42,950 nt of DNA from positions 1 to 42,950 of the forward strand of contig JAJQFG010000091.1 in assembly GCA_021201315.1 (NCBI GenBank). The letters are read 5' to 3'. The notes beneath the pieces were generated by a model that worked only from the letters and a program-made list of their open reading frames with translations, did no database searches and was not told where the DNA came from. Position 1 is the first letter of the stretch; each line of letters begins with the position of its first letter. Of this stretch, positions 34,256-42,818 are shown in pieces. This DNA comes from Erysipelotrichaceae bacterium (GTDB taxonomy: Bacteria; Bacillota_I; Bacilli_A; Erysipelotrichales; Coprobacillaceae). A program made the translations under genes and the position numbers.

Positions 34256-34961
34256 AGATCACTTTGTGATCTTTTTTTCTTGCATATATTAATTGATTAT
34301 CTTTGGTCTGCTGATAAGTAAAACCATCAACACTTAATTTTTTTAATTCTTCTAAAGTTACTGTTTCATTGGCTATCATTGTATTAAGCATCATACCACG
34401 CGCTTTTTTAATTACAGTGGCATTACGTTTAATCTTATCATTTTGATATTCAATGAAATCAATAAAATAATAAGGACGACGAATCATACGATTAAACTCT
34501 TGTGAAGCTAAAGATATAATAACATCTTCATTTTCAAAATATTGATATATAGATGTATACCAATAATCATATAAATTAATACTATTAGGTTTCATTGTCA
34601 TATCTAAACGATAAAGTGTTATTAAAGTATTATATTCTAAAACACCATATAATGCTGATAAAATATTAATATAATTAAGATAATCCTGATGTTTGACAAG
34701 ATTATCAATATCTAATTGTTTAAAAACTGTACCTGAGTACAAACTTATTGCGGGCGCTTCTTTGTATTCATCATGATAATAACTATAAACTTTAGATACT
34801 TGCCTGCTATTAATCTTCATCAATTGACATAACTGTTCATCATTATATTGTTGTAATATATTTTTTAAATAATATGATTGTTGAGGAAACAACAAAGCAG
34901 AACCTTTAAAAGTTGTTTTCTGATATTTCATAGTCTTACTAGGAGCAATAATAATTTTCAT
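34245..34961 (-). CDS. yaaA: YaaA family peroxide-stress protein (DUF328)
   Basis: A 238-residue member of the YaaA family, which limits hydrogen peroxide damage by lowering free intracellular iron; the fold binds DNA in the Escherichia coli protein. Hallmarks include MKIIIAPSKTM, then ALYSGTVFKQLD, LSALYGVLEYNTLITLYRLDM, and IISLASQEFNRMI near the middle. ATG 34961 follows GGTGAAG; an earlier ATG at 34973 lacks such spacing. Its 3' end overlaps the DJ-1/PfpI gene by 11 bases. The promoter is one half of the symmetric pair at 34979-35019. Confidence 0.9.
   Translation of the reverse strand: MKIIIAPSKTMKYQKTTFKGSALLFPQQSYYLKNILQQYNDEQLCQLMKINSRQVSKVYSYYHDEYKEAPAISLYSGTVFKQLDIDNLVKHQDYLNYINILSALYGVLEYNTLITLYRLDMTMKPNSINLYDYWYTSIYQYFENEDVIISLASQEFNRMIRRPYYFIDFIEYQNDKIKRNATVIKKARGMMLNTMIANETVTLEELKKLSVDGFTYQQTKDNQLIYARKKDHKVIFIY
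34254..34277. terminator. bidirectional terminator inside the convergent gene ends
   Basis: AAAGATCA (34254-34261) and TGATCTTT (34267-34274) with a CTTTG loop, then a T-run. The stem forms part of the last codons of YaaA. Confidence 0.75.
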
Positions 34962-34978
34962 AAACTTCACCATAAAAA

Positions 34979-35019
34979 ATTATAACATGATTTCATTTTA
35001 AAATAAATCATGTTATAAT
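34979..35019. promoter_or_regulatory. symmetric divergent promoters of yaaA and the nucleoid-protein gene
   Basis: ATTATAACATGATTT (34979-34993) and AAATCATGTTATAAT (35005-35019) are perfect 15-bp inverted repeats with an 11-base spacer. Each outer end is an extended -10 (TGTTATAAT on its own strand). Transcripts would start about 10 bases before each start codon, so both leaders are extremely short. The dyad could also bind one shared regulator. Confidence 0.7.
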
Positions 35020-35036
35020 CGCTAAGGGTGAAAAAT

Positions 35037-36023
35037 ATGAATACAATAATTATAAATAAGATACTTATGCATATGATGGACTTTGAACATCGTAAGATAT
35101 ATCATTCTAAAGAGTTTGTTGATATGAATGAAACAAATATAGACTATTATCGTAAAAAAGTCGAAAAAGCTTTAACATCTTCAACTATGAAAGAATTAAC
35201 TGTTGGTAGTTTACATGAATTAATGCTTAGATGTGATAAAATGTGTGAAAGTGATGAAGAATTTATTAAACAAGCGAGTGATATTACTGATAAGTTATAT
35301 ACTTTAGGTTCAGTCATTGAAGAAATGCCAAACTGTAATGTTCTTTTTGTTGATTGTTACAAAGATGGTGAAAGAGTTATGGCTGTTTTAAAACTTAATT
35401 ATCGTACGATTGATATGAGTGTTGTAGAAGATGGAATTGTACGTATTACTAAACAACAAGTTTTACCAGCTCAAGGAGCCAATGTAGATGAAGCTATTAT
35501 TATGAATTGTGATCATAAAAAGCTTTATCTTATAGAAAAGAAGTATACCATTGACGGTAAAAAAGATTTCTATTTGAATAGTCAATGGATAAAGGGTGAA
35601 GAAGCACTTACAGATAAACAAAAGATTTCGACAATGACTAAGGTTATTAAAAAATTAGATGATCTTTATAATGTTAATGATGGCAAAGCAATGCCCATGA
35701 TGAAAAGCGAAATACAAGAAAAAGTCGATACCAATCAACCTGTTAAACCATTAGAAATTGTTCGTAAAGTATTAGAAAAAGATTATCAAGCACAAGAAGA
35801 AAGTGAAACAATGATGAAAGATTTAGGTATTGATGAGGAATCAGAGGTTGAAAACGTTTCAATTCCTTCTATTGATACATGTAAATTGGTATTGGATGAT
35901 GAGATAGAAGTAAAATTACCAGTTGATGAGTATTTACATGGACAGAAGGTTCAAAAGATTAGACAGGATGATGGTAGTTATCAAATTGTATTAAAAGATG
36001 TTAATGAAATAGTAGTGAAGTAG
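35037..36023 (+). CDS. nucleoid-associated protein (NdpA/YejK family)
   Basis: A 328-residue protein of the 37-kDa nucleoid-associated protein family (NdpA/YejK). The N-terminal region with short alpha/beta pieces (INKILMHMMDFEHRKIYHS), the VLFVDCYKDGERVMAVLKLNYR segment and the QQVLPAQGANVDEAIIMNC core fit the family. Expected to bind the chromosome and affect topology; direct function in Bacillota is little known. The start at 35037 follows AAGGGTG; a GTG at 35028 is less suited. Terminates at a hairpin at 36022. Confidence 0.75.
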   Translation: MNTIIINKILMHMMDFEHRKIYHSKEFVDMNETNIDYYRKKVEKALTSSTMKELTVGSLHELMLRCDKMCESDEEFIKQASDITDKLYTLGSVIEEMPNCNVLFVDCYKDGERVMAVLKLNYRTIDMSVVEDGIVRITKQQVLPAQGANVDEAIIMNCDHKKLYLIEKKYTIDGKKDFYLNSQWIKGEEALTDKQKISTMTKVIKKLDDLYNVNDGKAMPMMKSEIQEKVDTNQPVKPLEIVRKVLEKDYQAQEESETMMKDLGIDEESEVENVSIPSIDTCKLVLDDEIEVKLPVDEYLHGQKVQKIRQDDGSYQIVLKDVNEIVVK

Positions 36024-36048
36024 ATGTGATATTACATCTGCTTTTTTT
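36022..36048 (+). terminator. terminator after the nucleoid-protein gene
   Basis: AGATGT (36022-36027) and ACATCT (36034-36039) around GATATT, then GC and seven T. The stem starts at the stop codon. Confidence 0.75.
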
Positions 36049-36092
36049 AATGGTAAAAATGAATTGTTAATGATTTTTAATATGAATTCATG

Positions 36093-36098
36093 TATAAT
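36093..36098 (+). promoter_or_regulatory. -10 element of the glycogen genes
   Basis: TATAAT at 36093-36098 with no clear -35. It lies 24 bases before the ATG, with GGAGGAGG as a very strong ribosome site at 36107-36114. Confidence 0.45.
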
Positions 36099-36121
36099 GA
36101 AAATATGGAGGAGGTTTTATT

Positions 36122-38002
36122 ATGGCCAAATTAGATGATTTTTTGATTCAACTTTTTCATGAAGGAAATTGCCTTGAAGCATACCGTGTTTTTGGTGCAC
36201 ACATTGGTGAAGAAGATGGTGTTAAGGGTGTAAGATTTACCGTTTATGCACCAAATGCTAAGAGTGTTCAAGTTATTGGTGATTTCAATAAATGGAATGG
36301 CGAAGAGCATGTGATGGAAAAATATAATGATGGTGGTATTTATACTTTATTTATTCCAAAATTAAGACAATATGCTGTGTATAAATACCGTATTGAAACA
36401 CAGTCTGGTGATTATGTTGAACGTGCGGATCCATATGCTTTCTTTAGTGAACTTCGCCCTGGTACAGCTTCTAAAGTTTATAGAATGGATGGTTATCGCT
36501 GGAATGATAAACGTTGGATGAATAAACGTACTAAGAATTTTGATAAGGTTTTAAATATTTATGAAGCTAATATTGGTTCTTGGAAACTTAAGAAGGAATT
36601 TACAGAGGAAGAAGATGGAGAATTTTATAGTTATGAGGAAATGATTGATGAAATTATTCCTTATGTTGTAGAACAGGGTTTTTCACATATTGAATTAATG
36701 CCTTTGAATGAATTCCCATTTGATGGATCTTGGGGCTATCAACCTACTGGTTATTTTAGTGCAACAAGTCGTTATGGACATCCTAAACAATTGATGCATT
36801 TTATTGCAGCATGTCATAAGAATAATATTGGTGTCATTATGGACTTTGTTCCTGCTCATTTTGTCAATGATGCTCATGGTTTAAGAGAATTTGATGGTGG
36901 TTTTGTTTATGAATATCCTGATATCAATTTGAGATATACAGAATGGGGAAGTAGTTATTTTGATTTGGGTAGAGCAGAGGTTAGAAGCTTTATTATGTCT
37001 GCTGTTCATTTTTGGTGTAATTATTTCCATGTTGATGGTATTCGTTTTGATGCTATTAGTAATTTGATTTACTGGGGTGGAAATAAAGAACGTGGTGTTA
37101 ATGATGGTGCTGTTGAACTTATGAAACGTATGAATAATCATATGAAAGGTTATTTCCCTGGCGTTATGATGATTGCTGAAGATTCTTCTGATTATCCAGG
37201 TGTTACAAGATCGCCTGATTATGGAGGATTAGGTTTTGATTATAAGTGGGATTTAGGTTGGATGAATGATACTTTGGCTTATTTCAAAAAAGATCCAGTA
37301 TTCCGTCAATATGATGATACACATAATAAACTTACATTCTCTATGATGTATTTCTATGGTGAAAATTATATCTTGCCTTTCTCACATGATGAAGTAGTTC
37401 ATAGTAAAGGAACTATCCTAGATAAAATGTGGGGCGATAATGATCAAAAATTTGCTCAAGTTAAAGCTTTATATTTGTATATGATGACTCACCCTGGTAA
37501 GAAATTAAACTTTATGGGTAATGAATTAGCAGAATACAAAGAATGGGATGAAAAGAAAGTTTTAGGATGGAATATTCTTACATATCCACAACATGATTCA
37601 TTCCATCGTTATTTTAGAGATTTAAATCATATTTTATTAGATCATCCTGCTTTATATGAAAGAGATTATGGGCCAGAAGGTTTTGAATGGCTTGTTGTAG
37701 ATGATAAGAAACAAAGTGTTTTTGCATATGCTAGATATGATGCTATGGGTGAAGATGTATTAGTGTGTGTTATGAACTTTATTGGTAATGAACATCATGG
37801 TTATCAATTACCAGTTCCGATGGCTGGAACATATAAAGAAATTATTAATTCTGATACTGATTACTATACAGGTAAAAATATTGTTAATAAACGTGCAATA
37901 AAGTCTAAAAAATTGTCAGTGAATGGTAAAGAAAATTCAATTTCTATTGACATTGCGCCATTTTCAGGTATGATATTCTCGTTAAAAACTAAAACAAAGT
38001 AA
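36122..38002 (+). CDS. glgB: 1,4-alpha-glucan branching enzyme
   Basis: A GH13 enzyme that introduces alpha-1,6 branches into glycogen. Residues about 20-115 form a carbohydrate-binding CBM48 domain (RVFGAHIGEEDGVKGVRFTV, GDFNKWNG); residues about 130-520 hold the catalytic barrel with the nucleophile D310 (VDGIRFDAI), acid/base E353 (MMIAEDSS) and D423 (PFSHDEVV), and a beta-rich domain follows. The 626 residues are a normal length. It is followed 10 bases later by glycogen phosphorylase, so branching and breakdown of the polymer are co-expressed. ADP-glucose synthesis and glycogen synthase genes are not in the window. Confidence 0.95.
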   Translation: MAKLDDFLIQLFHEGNCLEAYRVFGAHIGEEDGVKGVRFTVYAPNAKSVQVIGDFNKWNGEEHVMEKYNDGGIYTLFIPKLRQYAVYKYRIETQSGDYVERADPYAFFSELRPGTASKVYRMDGYRWNDKRWMNKRTKNFDKVLNIYEANIGSWKLKKEFTEEEDGEFYSYEEMIDEIIPYVVEQGFSHIELMPLNEFPFDGSWGYQPTGYFSATSRYGHPKQLMHFIAACHKNNIGVIMDFVPAHFVNDAHGLREFDGGFVYEYPDINLRYTEWGSSYFDLGRAEVRSFIMSAVHFWCNYFHVDGIRFDAISNLIYWGGNKERGVNDGAVELMKRMNNHMKGYFPGVMMIAEDSSDYPGVTRSPDYGGLGFDYKWDLGWMNDTLAYFKKDPVFRQYDDTHNKLTFSMMYFYGENYILPFSHDEVVHSKGTILDKMWGDNDQKFAQVKALYLYMMTHPGKKLNFMGNELAEYKEWDEKKVLGWNILTYPQHDSFHRYFRDLNHILLDHPALYERDYGPEGFEWLVVDDKKQSVFAYARYDAMGEDVLVCVMNFIGNEHHGYQLPVPMAGTYKEIINSDTDYYTGKNIVNKRAIKSKKLSVNGKENSISIDIAPFSGMIFSLKTKTK

Positions 38003-38012
38003 GGAGAATATT

Positions 38013-40409
38013 ATGTTTAAAACAAAAGAAGAATTTAAATATGAGTTTTCAAAAAGAATTATAGAATCATACGGTCGTGCTGTAGAAGAATCACATATAA
38101 CAGAAAAATTTATGGTATTGGAATCTATGGTAAGAGACTATGCTTCAGTTAATTGGGCTATGACAAAAATGGCCACTCGTACAAATTATCAAAAACAAGT
38201 TCATTATTTTTCAATGGAATTCTTAATTGGTCGTTTATTAGTAAATAATATGATGAATTTAGGTATATATGATATTGCTAAAGAAGGTTTAGCTGATTAT
38301 GGTATTAATATTCATGATTTGGAAGAATTAGAAACTGATGCTGGTTTAGGTAATGGTGGTTTAGGTAGATTAGCTGCTTGTTTTATGGATTCATTAGCAT
38401 CTTTATCTTATCCTGCTTTTGGTAATACTATTCGTTATGAATATGGTTTATTTAAACAAAAGATTGAAAATGGTTATCAAGTAGAAGTACCAGATCAATG
38501 GTTAAAACTTGGTAATATGTGGGAAGTTAGAAAACCTAAACATGCTGTAGATGTTAAATTCTATGGACATACTGTTTGGAATCCACAAACTGGTAAATGG
38601 GACCATGTTGATGCTGAATGTGTGAGAGCAGTTCCTTATGATATACCTGTTGTAGGTAATGATACAACTGTTACAAATACACTTCGTTTATGGCATGCAG
38701 AACCAAGTGAAAATATTCCATCTAATAAAGATTTTAGACAATATTCAACAGAAGTTAGGGATATATGCCAGACTCTTTATCCAGATGATTCAACATTAGC
38801 TGGTAGAACATTACGTTTAAAACAACAATACTTCTTTGTATCCGCTGGTTTAACTGCTATTGTAAAAGCACACTTACGTGTTTATCCTTCATTAGAAAAC
38901 TTCCATGAAAAGAATGTTATTCAATTAAATGATACACATCCAGTATTAGTTATTCCTGAATTAATGAGAATATTAATTGATGATTATGATATGGAATGGG
39001 ATGATGCTTGGCATATTACAACACATACATGTGCATATACAAACCATACTATCTTAGCAGAAGCTTTAGAAAAATGGCCTGTAGATACTATGCGTACTTT
39101 ACTTCCTAGAATCTATCAGATTATTGAAGAAATCAATCGTCGTTTCATTGGATTTGTTAAACAATATAGTGACAACAACAATGATTTGTTAAATCGTGTC
39201 ATGATTATTAAAGATGGTCAAGTACATATGGCGCATTTAGCTATTGTCGGAAGTTTTTCAGTTAATGGTGTTGCTCAATTGCATACTAATATTTTAATTA
39301 ATCAGGAAATGAAAGATTTCTATTACTTATATCCAGATAAATTCAACAATAAGACAAATGGTATTACACATCGTCGTTGGTTGGCTTATTCAAATCCTGA
39401 ATTAACAGAATTATTGAATGAAACAATTGGCAGTGATTGGATTAAACATCCTGAAAAATTAGAAGATTTAATGCCTTATGTAGATGATTCTATTGTTCAA
39501 GGAAAATTCCATAACGTTAAACGTCAAAGAAAACAGGTTTTAGCTGATTATATCTTAGAACATAATGGTGTTGAAGTTGATGTCGACAGTATCTTTGATA
39601 TTCAAGTAAAGAGATTACATGCATATAAACGTCAATTATTAAATGTAATGCATATTATTTACTTATATCAGGAAATGAAAGCTAATCCAAACTTTAGAAT
39701 CTATCCAAGAACATTCATCTTTGGTGCTAAAGCCGCTCCAGCTTACTATTTTGCTAAGAAAGTTATCAAACTTATCAATAGTGTAGCTGATGTTGTTAAT
39801 AACGATCCTGATACTAAGGATTACTTAAAAGTTGTATTCATTGAAAACTATGGTGTTACTATTGCTGAAAAGATTATGCCTGCTGCAGATGTATCAGAAC
39901 AAATCTCTACAGCTGGTAAAGAAGCTAGTGGTACTGGTTGCATGAAGTTTATGATGAATGGTGCTATTACAATTGGTACATTGGATGGTGCTAATGTTGA
40001 AATTGATGAACGTGTTGGACGTGACAATATTGTAATCTTTGGATTAAAAGATAATGAGATTAACGATTTAAGAAATAGTGGACGTTATAATGCTTGGGAT
40101 TATTATAACAATGATCCAAGAATTAAACGTGTTGTTGATTCATTAGTTGATGGTACTTTCCATTCTTCAAGAGAAGAATTTAGAATGATTTTTGATGAAT
40201 TAATGAATCGTAATGATGAATATTTCTTATTTGCTGATTTTCAATCTTATATTGATGCTCATGCGAAAATTGAAACATTATATAAAGATCAAGCTAAATG
40301 GGCACATATTTGCTTAGTTAATATTGCTCAATCTGGATATTTCTCTAGTGATAGAACAATAGAAGACTATGTTAGAGATATTTGGAAAATTGATCGTGTA
40401 AGAAGATAA
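38013..40409 (+). CDS. glgP: glycogen phosphorylase
   Basis: Pyridoxal-phosphate enzyme that releases glucose 1-phosphate from the non-reducing ends of glycogen. The PLP lysine is K645 in EASGTGCMKFMMNGAITIGTLD. Other hallmarks are DAGLGNGGLGRLAACFMDSL near the N-terminus and RLHAYKRQLLN near residue 530. The 798 residues are a usual length. AAGGAGAATATT precedes the ATG. Forms an operon with glgB. Confidence 0.97.
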   Translation: MFKTKEEFKYEFSKRIIESYGRAVEESHITEKFMVLESMVRDYASVNWAMTKMATRTNYQKQVHYFSMEFLIGRLLVNNMMNLGIYDIAKEGLADYGINIHDLEELETDAGLGNGGLGRLAACFMDSLASLSYPAFGNTIRYEYGLFKQKIENGYQVEVPDQWLKLGNMWEVRKPKHAVDVKFYGHTVWNPQTGKWDHVDAECVRAVPYDIPVVGNDTTVTNTLRLWHAEPSENIPSNKDFRQYSTEVRDICQTLYPDDSTLAGRTLRLKQQYFFVSAGLTAIVKAHLRVYPSLENFHEKNVIQLNDTHPVLVIPELMRILIDDYDMEWDDAWHITTHTCAYTNHTILAEALEKWPVDTMRTLLPRIYQIIEEINRRFIGFVKQYSDNNNDLLNRVMIIKDGQVHMAHLAIVGSFSVNGVAQLHTNILINQEMKDFYYLYPDKFNNKTNGITHRRWLAYSNPELTELLNETIGSDWIKHPEKLEDLMPYVDDSIVQGKFHNVKRQRKQVLADYILEHNGVEVDVDSIFDIQVKRLHAYKRQLLNVMHIIYLYQEMKANPNFRIYPRTFIFGAKAAPAYYFAKKVIKLINSVADVVNNDPDTKDYLKVVFIENYGVTIAEKIMPAADVSEQISTAGKEASGTGCMKFMMNGAITIGTLDGANVEIDERVGRDNIVIFGLKDNEINDLRNSGRYNAWDYYNNDPRIKRVVDSLVDGTFHSSREEFRMIFDELMNRNDEYFLFADFQSYIDAHAKIETLYKDQAKWAHICLVNIAQSGYFSSDRTIEDYVRDIWKIDRVRR

Positions 40410-40430
40410 AACTTAATTTAAATGATTCTA

Positions 40431-40460
40431 AAACAGGAATTCTTATGAATTCCTGTTTTA
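40431..40460 (+). terminator. terminator of the glycogen operon
   Basis: AAACAGGAATTC (40431-40442) pairs with GAATTCCTGTTT (40447-40458) around TTAT, followed by TT ATG. Its core resembles the terminators at 31696 and 42318. Confidence 0.85.
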
Positions 40461-40544
40461 TGCTTTTAAAGCATAGTTCAATATGAATTATAGGTATTTT
40501 ACATTTTTATTATTGTTACATATAATATATATGAGGTGATAAAA

Positions 40545-41504
40545 GTGAAAGAATTAGTAAAAACTTGGGATAAAACATTCCCTAAAAGTGAAAGAGTAGA
40601 TCATGAAAAAATAATATTTCATAATCGATTTGGTATTACATTAGTAGGTGATTTATATAAACCAAAAAATATGAAAGGAAAATTACCCGGTATTGCAGTA
40701 TGTGGACCTTTTGGAGCTGTTAAGGAACAAGCATCTGGTTTATATGCACAAACAATGGCTGAAAGAGGATTTGTTACATTGGCATTTGATCCATCTTTTA
40801 CAGGTGAAAGTGATGGAACACCTAGATACGTAGCATCTCCTGATATCAATACCGAGGATTTTCAGGCAGCTGTTGATTATTTATCAGTGAATGATGATGT
40901 AGATGAAAATAAGATTAGTATTATTGGTATTTGTGGCTGGGGTGGACTTTCTTTAAATACAGCAGCTATTGATACAAGAATTAAAGTGACTGTGGCTTGT
41001 ACAATGTATGATATGAGTAGAGTGAATGCTTATGGTTATTTTGATGCGGTAGACGAAGAAGGAAGATATGCGATGAAAGGACAACTTAACGCTCAAAGAA
41101 TTGAAGATTATAAAAATAATTCATATAAATTAGGTGGCGGAGTTGTTGATCCATTACCAGAAGATGCGCCATTCTATGTTAAGGATTATTATGATTATTA
41201 TAAGACAGATAGAGGATATCATGAAAGATCATTGAATTCTAATGGTGGATGGAATATGACATCATCATTATCATTTATCAATACAAAACAATTATCATAT
41301 CTTAGTGAAATCAAAAATGCAGTATTATTAGTTCATGGTGAAAAAGCTCATTCATATTATTTTAGTAAAACAGCATTTGAACAATTGAAAGGTGATAATA
41401 AGAAGTTTATTTCTATTCCTAATGCTGTTCATACTGATTTATATGATCAAGTTGATATTATTCCATTTGATGATATAGAGACATTTATTAGAGAAAACAT
41501 TTAA
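40545..41504 (+). CDS. alpha/beta hydrolase (YcjY-like), with cysteine at the nucleophile elbow
   Basis: A 319-residue alpha/beta hydrolase. The oxyanion region is GIAVCGPFGAVK and the elbow is ISIIGICGWGG, where C130 replaces the usual serine, as in dienelactone-hydrolase-like enzymes. AVHTDLYDQ near the C-terminus supplies the likely histidine, and the acid may be D in ALLVHGEKAHS-type segment or nearby. Substrate unknown. A GTG at 40545 follows GAGGTGAT and is preferred over the GTG at 40536 inside that site. Its stop overlaps the aldo/keto reductase ATG (TAATG), so the pair is coupled and probably regulated by the convergent MarR protein. Confidence 0.8.
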   Translation: MKELVKTWDKTFPKSERVDHEKIIFHNRFGITLVGDLYKPKNMKGKLPGIAVCGPFGAVKEQASGLYAQTMAERGFVTLAFDPSFTGESDGTPRYVASPDINTEDFQAAVDYLSVNDDVDENKISIIGICGWGGLSLNTAAIDTRIKVTVACTMYDMSRVNAYGYFDAVDEEGRYAMKGQLNAQRIEDYKNNSYKLGGGVVDPLPEDAPFYVKDYYDYYKTDRGYHERSLNSNGGWNMTSSLSFINTKQLSYLSEIKNAVLLVHGEKAHSYYFSKTAFEQLKGDNKKFISIPNAVHTDLYDQVDIIPFDDIETFIRENI

Positions 41505-42313
41505 TGGAATATATAACACTCAATAATGGCATGAAAATGCCATTATTAGGTTTGGGAACATGGGATTTAAGAGGACAGCAGTGTATTGATACAGTAGTTG
41601 AGGCTATTGATATAGGCTATCGTTTAATTGATACAGCCCAAATGTATGGTAATAAAAAAGAAATAGGTGTAGCAATTAAACAAAGTGGGATATCACGTAA
41701 TGAACTTTTTCTAACAACTAAAATATACGGAAACTGTCAGAGCTATCAAAAGACAAAGAATGCTATTGTAGAATCATTAAACAATCTACAAACAGATTAT
41801 TTAGATTTAGTTTTATTACACGAACCTTATAGTAAAGAAGTAGAAATGTATCAAGCATTAGAAGAAGCTTATCAACAAGGTATCGTTAAAGCTATAGGGA
41901 TTTCTAATTATGATAAAAGAAGATATGACAAATTCATTAAACACTGTCATATAACACCTATGGTTAATCAAATAGAGAATCATGTGTATTATCAAAAATG
42001 GGAATATCAAAACTATCTAGAACAAGGCAACATTAGAATCCAAGCATGGGCACCATTAGCTTCTTCTTTAAAAGATATATCACATGAATCATTACTATTA
42101 GAAATTGGAAACAAATATCATAAAAAACCCCAACAAATAGCCTTACGTTTTCTAACTCAAAGGAATATATCCGTTATTCCTAAATCTAAAAGAAAAATAA
42201 GATTAAAAGAAAACATTAATATTTTTGACTTTGTATTAAATGATGAAGATATCAATAAAATTAAACAATTAGATAAGAATGATACATTATTTCCATGGAC
42301 AAAAATGTTCTAA
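41504..42313 (+). CDS. aldo/keto reductase
   Basis: An NAD(P)H-dependent reductase of the (beta/alpha)8 aldo/keto reductase family. The tetrad D43, Y48, K73 and H106 is complete (GYRLIDTAQMYGN, FLTTKIYG, LVLLHEPYS). AIGISNYD and the C-terminal IPKSKRKIRLKENI phosphate-binding segment also fit; 269 residues is normal. Such enzymes reduce aldehydes such as methylglyoxal or 2,5-diketo-D-gluconate; the natural substrate is not readable. Confidence 0.93.
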   Translation: MEYITLNNGMKMPLLGLGTWDLRGQQCIDTVVEAIDIGYRLIDTAQMYGNKKEIGVAIKQSGISRNELFLTTKIYGNCQSYQKTKNAIVESLNNLQTDYLDLVLLHEPYSKEVEMYQALEEAYQQGIVKAIGISNYDKRRYDKFIKHCHITPMVNQIENHVYYQKWEYQNYLEQGNIRIQAWAPLASSLKDISHESLLLEIGNKYHKKPQQIALRFLTQRNISVIPKSKRKIRLKENINIFDFVLNDEDINKIKQLDKNDTLFPWTKMF

Positions 42314-42317
42314 ATAA

Positions 42318-42344
42318 AAACAGGAATCACATTGATTCCTGTTT
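42318..42344. terminator. bidirectional terminator between reductase and MarR genes
   Basis: AAACAGGAATC (42318-42328) and GATTCCTGTTT (42334-42344) with ACATT between. On the minus strand it is followed by TTATTT and includes the stop of the MarR gene. Confidence 0.75.
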
Positions 42345-42779
42345 ATAACTTTCTTCGTATTTATTAATAAGTTTCTCTAGAGCATTTAATGCTGAAAGAA
42401 TTTTATCTTTATCACTTTCATCTAATTGTTGCCAAATTGGATAATGATTTTTCATATCATCTTCAATATTATGAAATATTTTATTTCCTTTTTCAGTTAA
42501 TTTGATATAAACATAACGTTGATCTAGGTTGCTACGCTCTTTAGTAACAATATTGTTGTTTCGTAATCTTTTAATAATAGCTGATAAATTAGCTTTAGAT
42601 AAATTTAATTTTTCTGATAAATCATGCATTGTTATATTGGTATTTAGTCCTACTTCACTGACAATCATCCATTGAACGCCAGTTAATCCGTGCTTTTTAG
42701 CATTTTCATCTAATTCATGAATAAAATAGGCATAGGCATTTCTAAATCTCAACATAACTTCTTCGTCTTGTCTATCCAT
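42327..42779 (-). CDS. MarR-family transcriptional regulator
   Basis: A 150-residue regulator of the MarR winged-helix family: TMHDLSEKLNLSKANLSAII as recognition helix region, RNNNIVTKERSNLDQRYVYI as the wing, and long helices at each end for dimerisation. GGAGGTGAACC precedes the ATG. It probably controls itself and the convergent hydrolase and reductase genes, in the manner of regulators of detoxification genes; the ligand is unknown. Confidence 0.88.
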   Translation of the reverse strand: MDRQDEEVMLRFRNAYAYFIHELDENAKKHGLTGVQWMIVSEVGLNTNITMHDLSEKLNLSKANLSAIIKRLRNNNIVTKERSNLDQRYVYIKLTEKGNKIFHNIEDDMKNHYPIWQQLDESDKDKILSALNALEKLINKYEESYKQESM

Positions 42780-42812
42780 GGTTCACCTCCGATAATTTAA
42801 TAAGCCCGAAAT

Positions 42813-42818
42813 ATTATA
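42813..42818 (-). promoter_or_regulatory. extended -10 promoter of the MarR gene
   Basis: Minus-strand TGATATAAT; no convincing -35. The leader would be about 27 bases. From 42819 to the window end no gene is seen. Confidence 0.5.

Noticed and set aside
36695-37141. Two antisense ORFs in glgB
   Set aside because: Shadows of a well-conserved gene.
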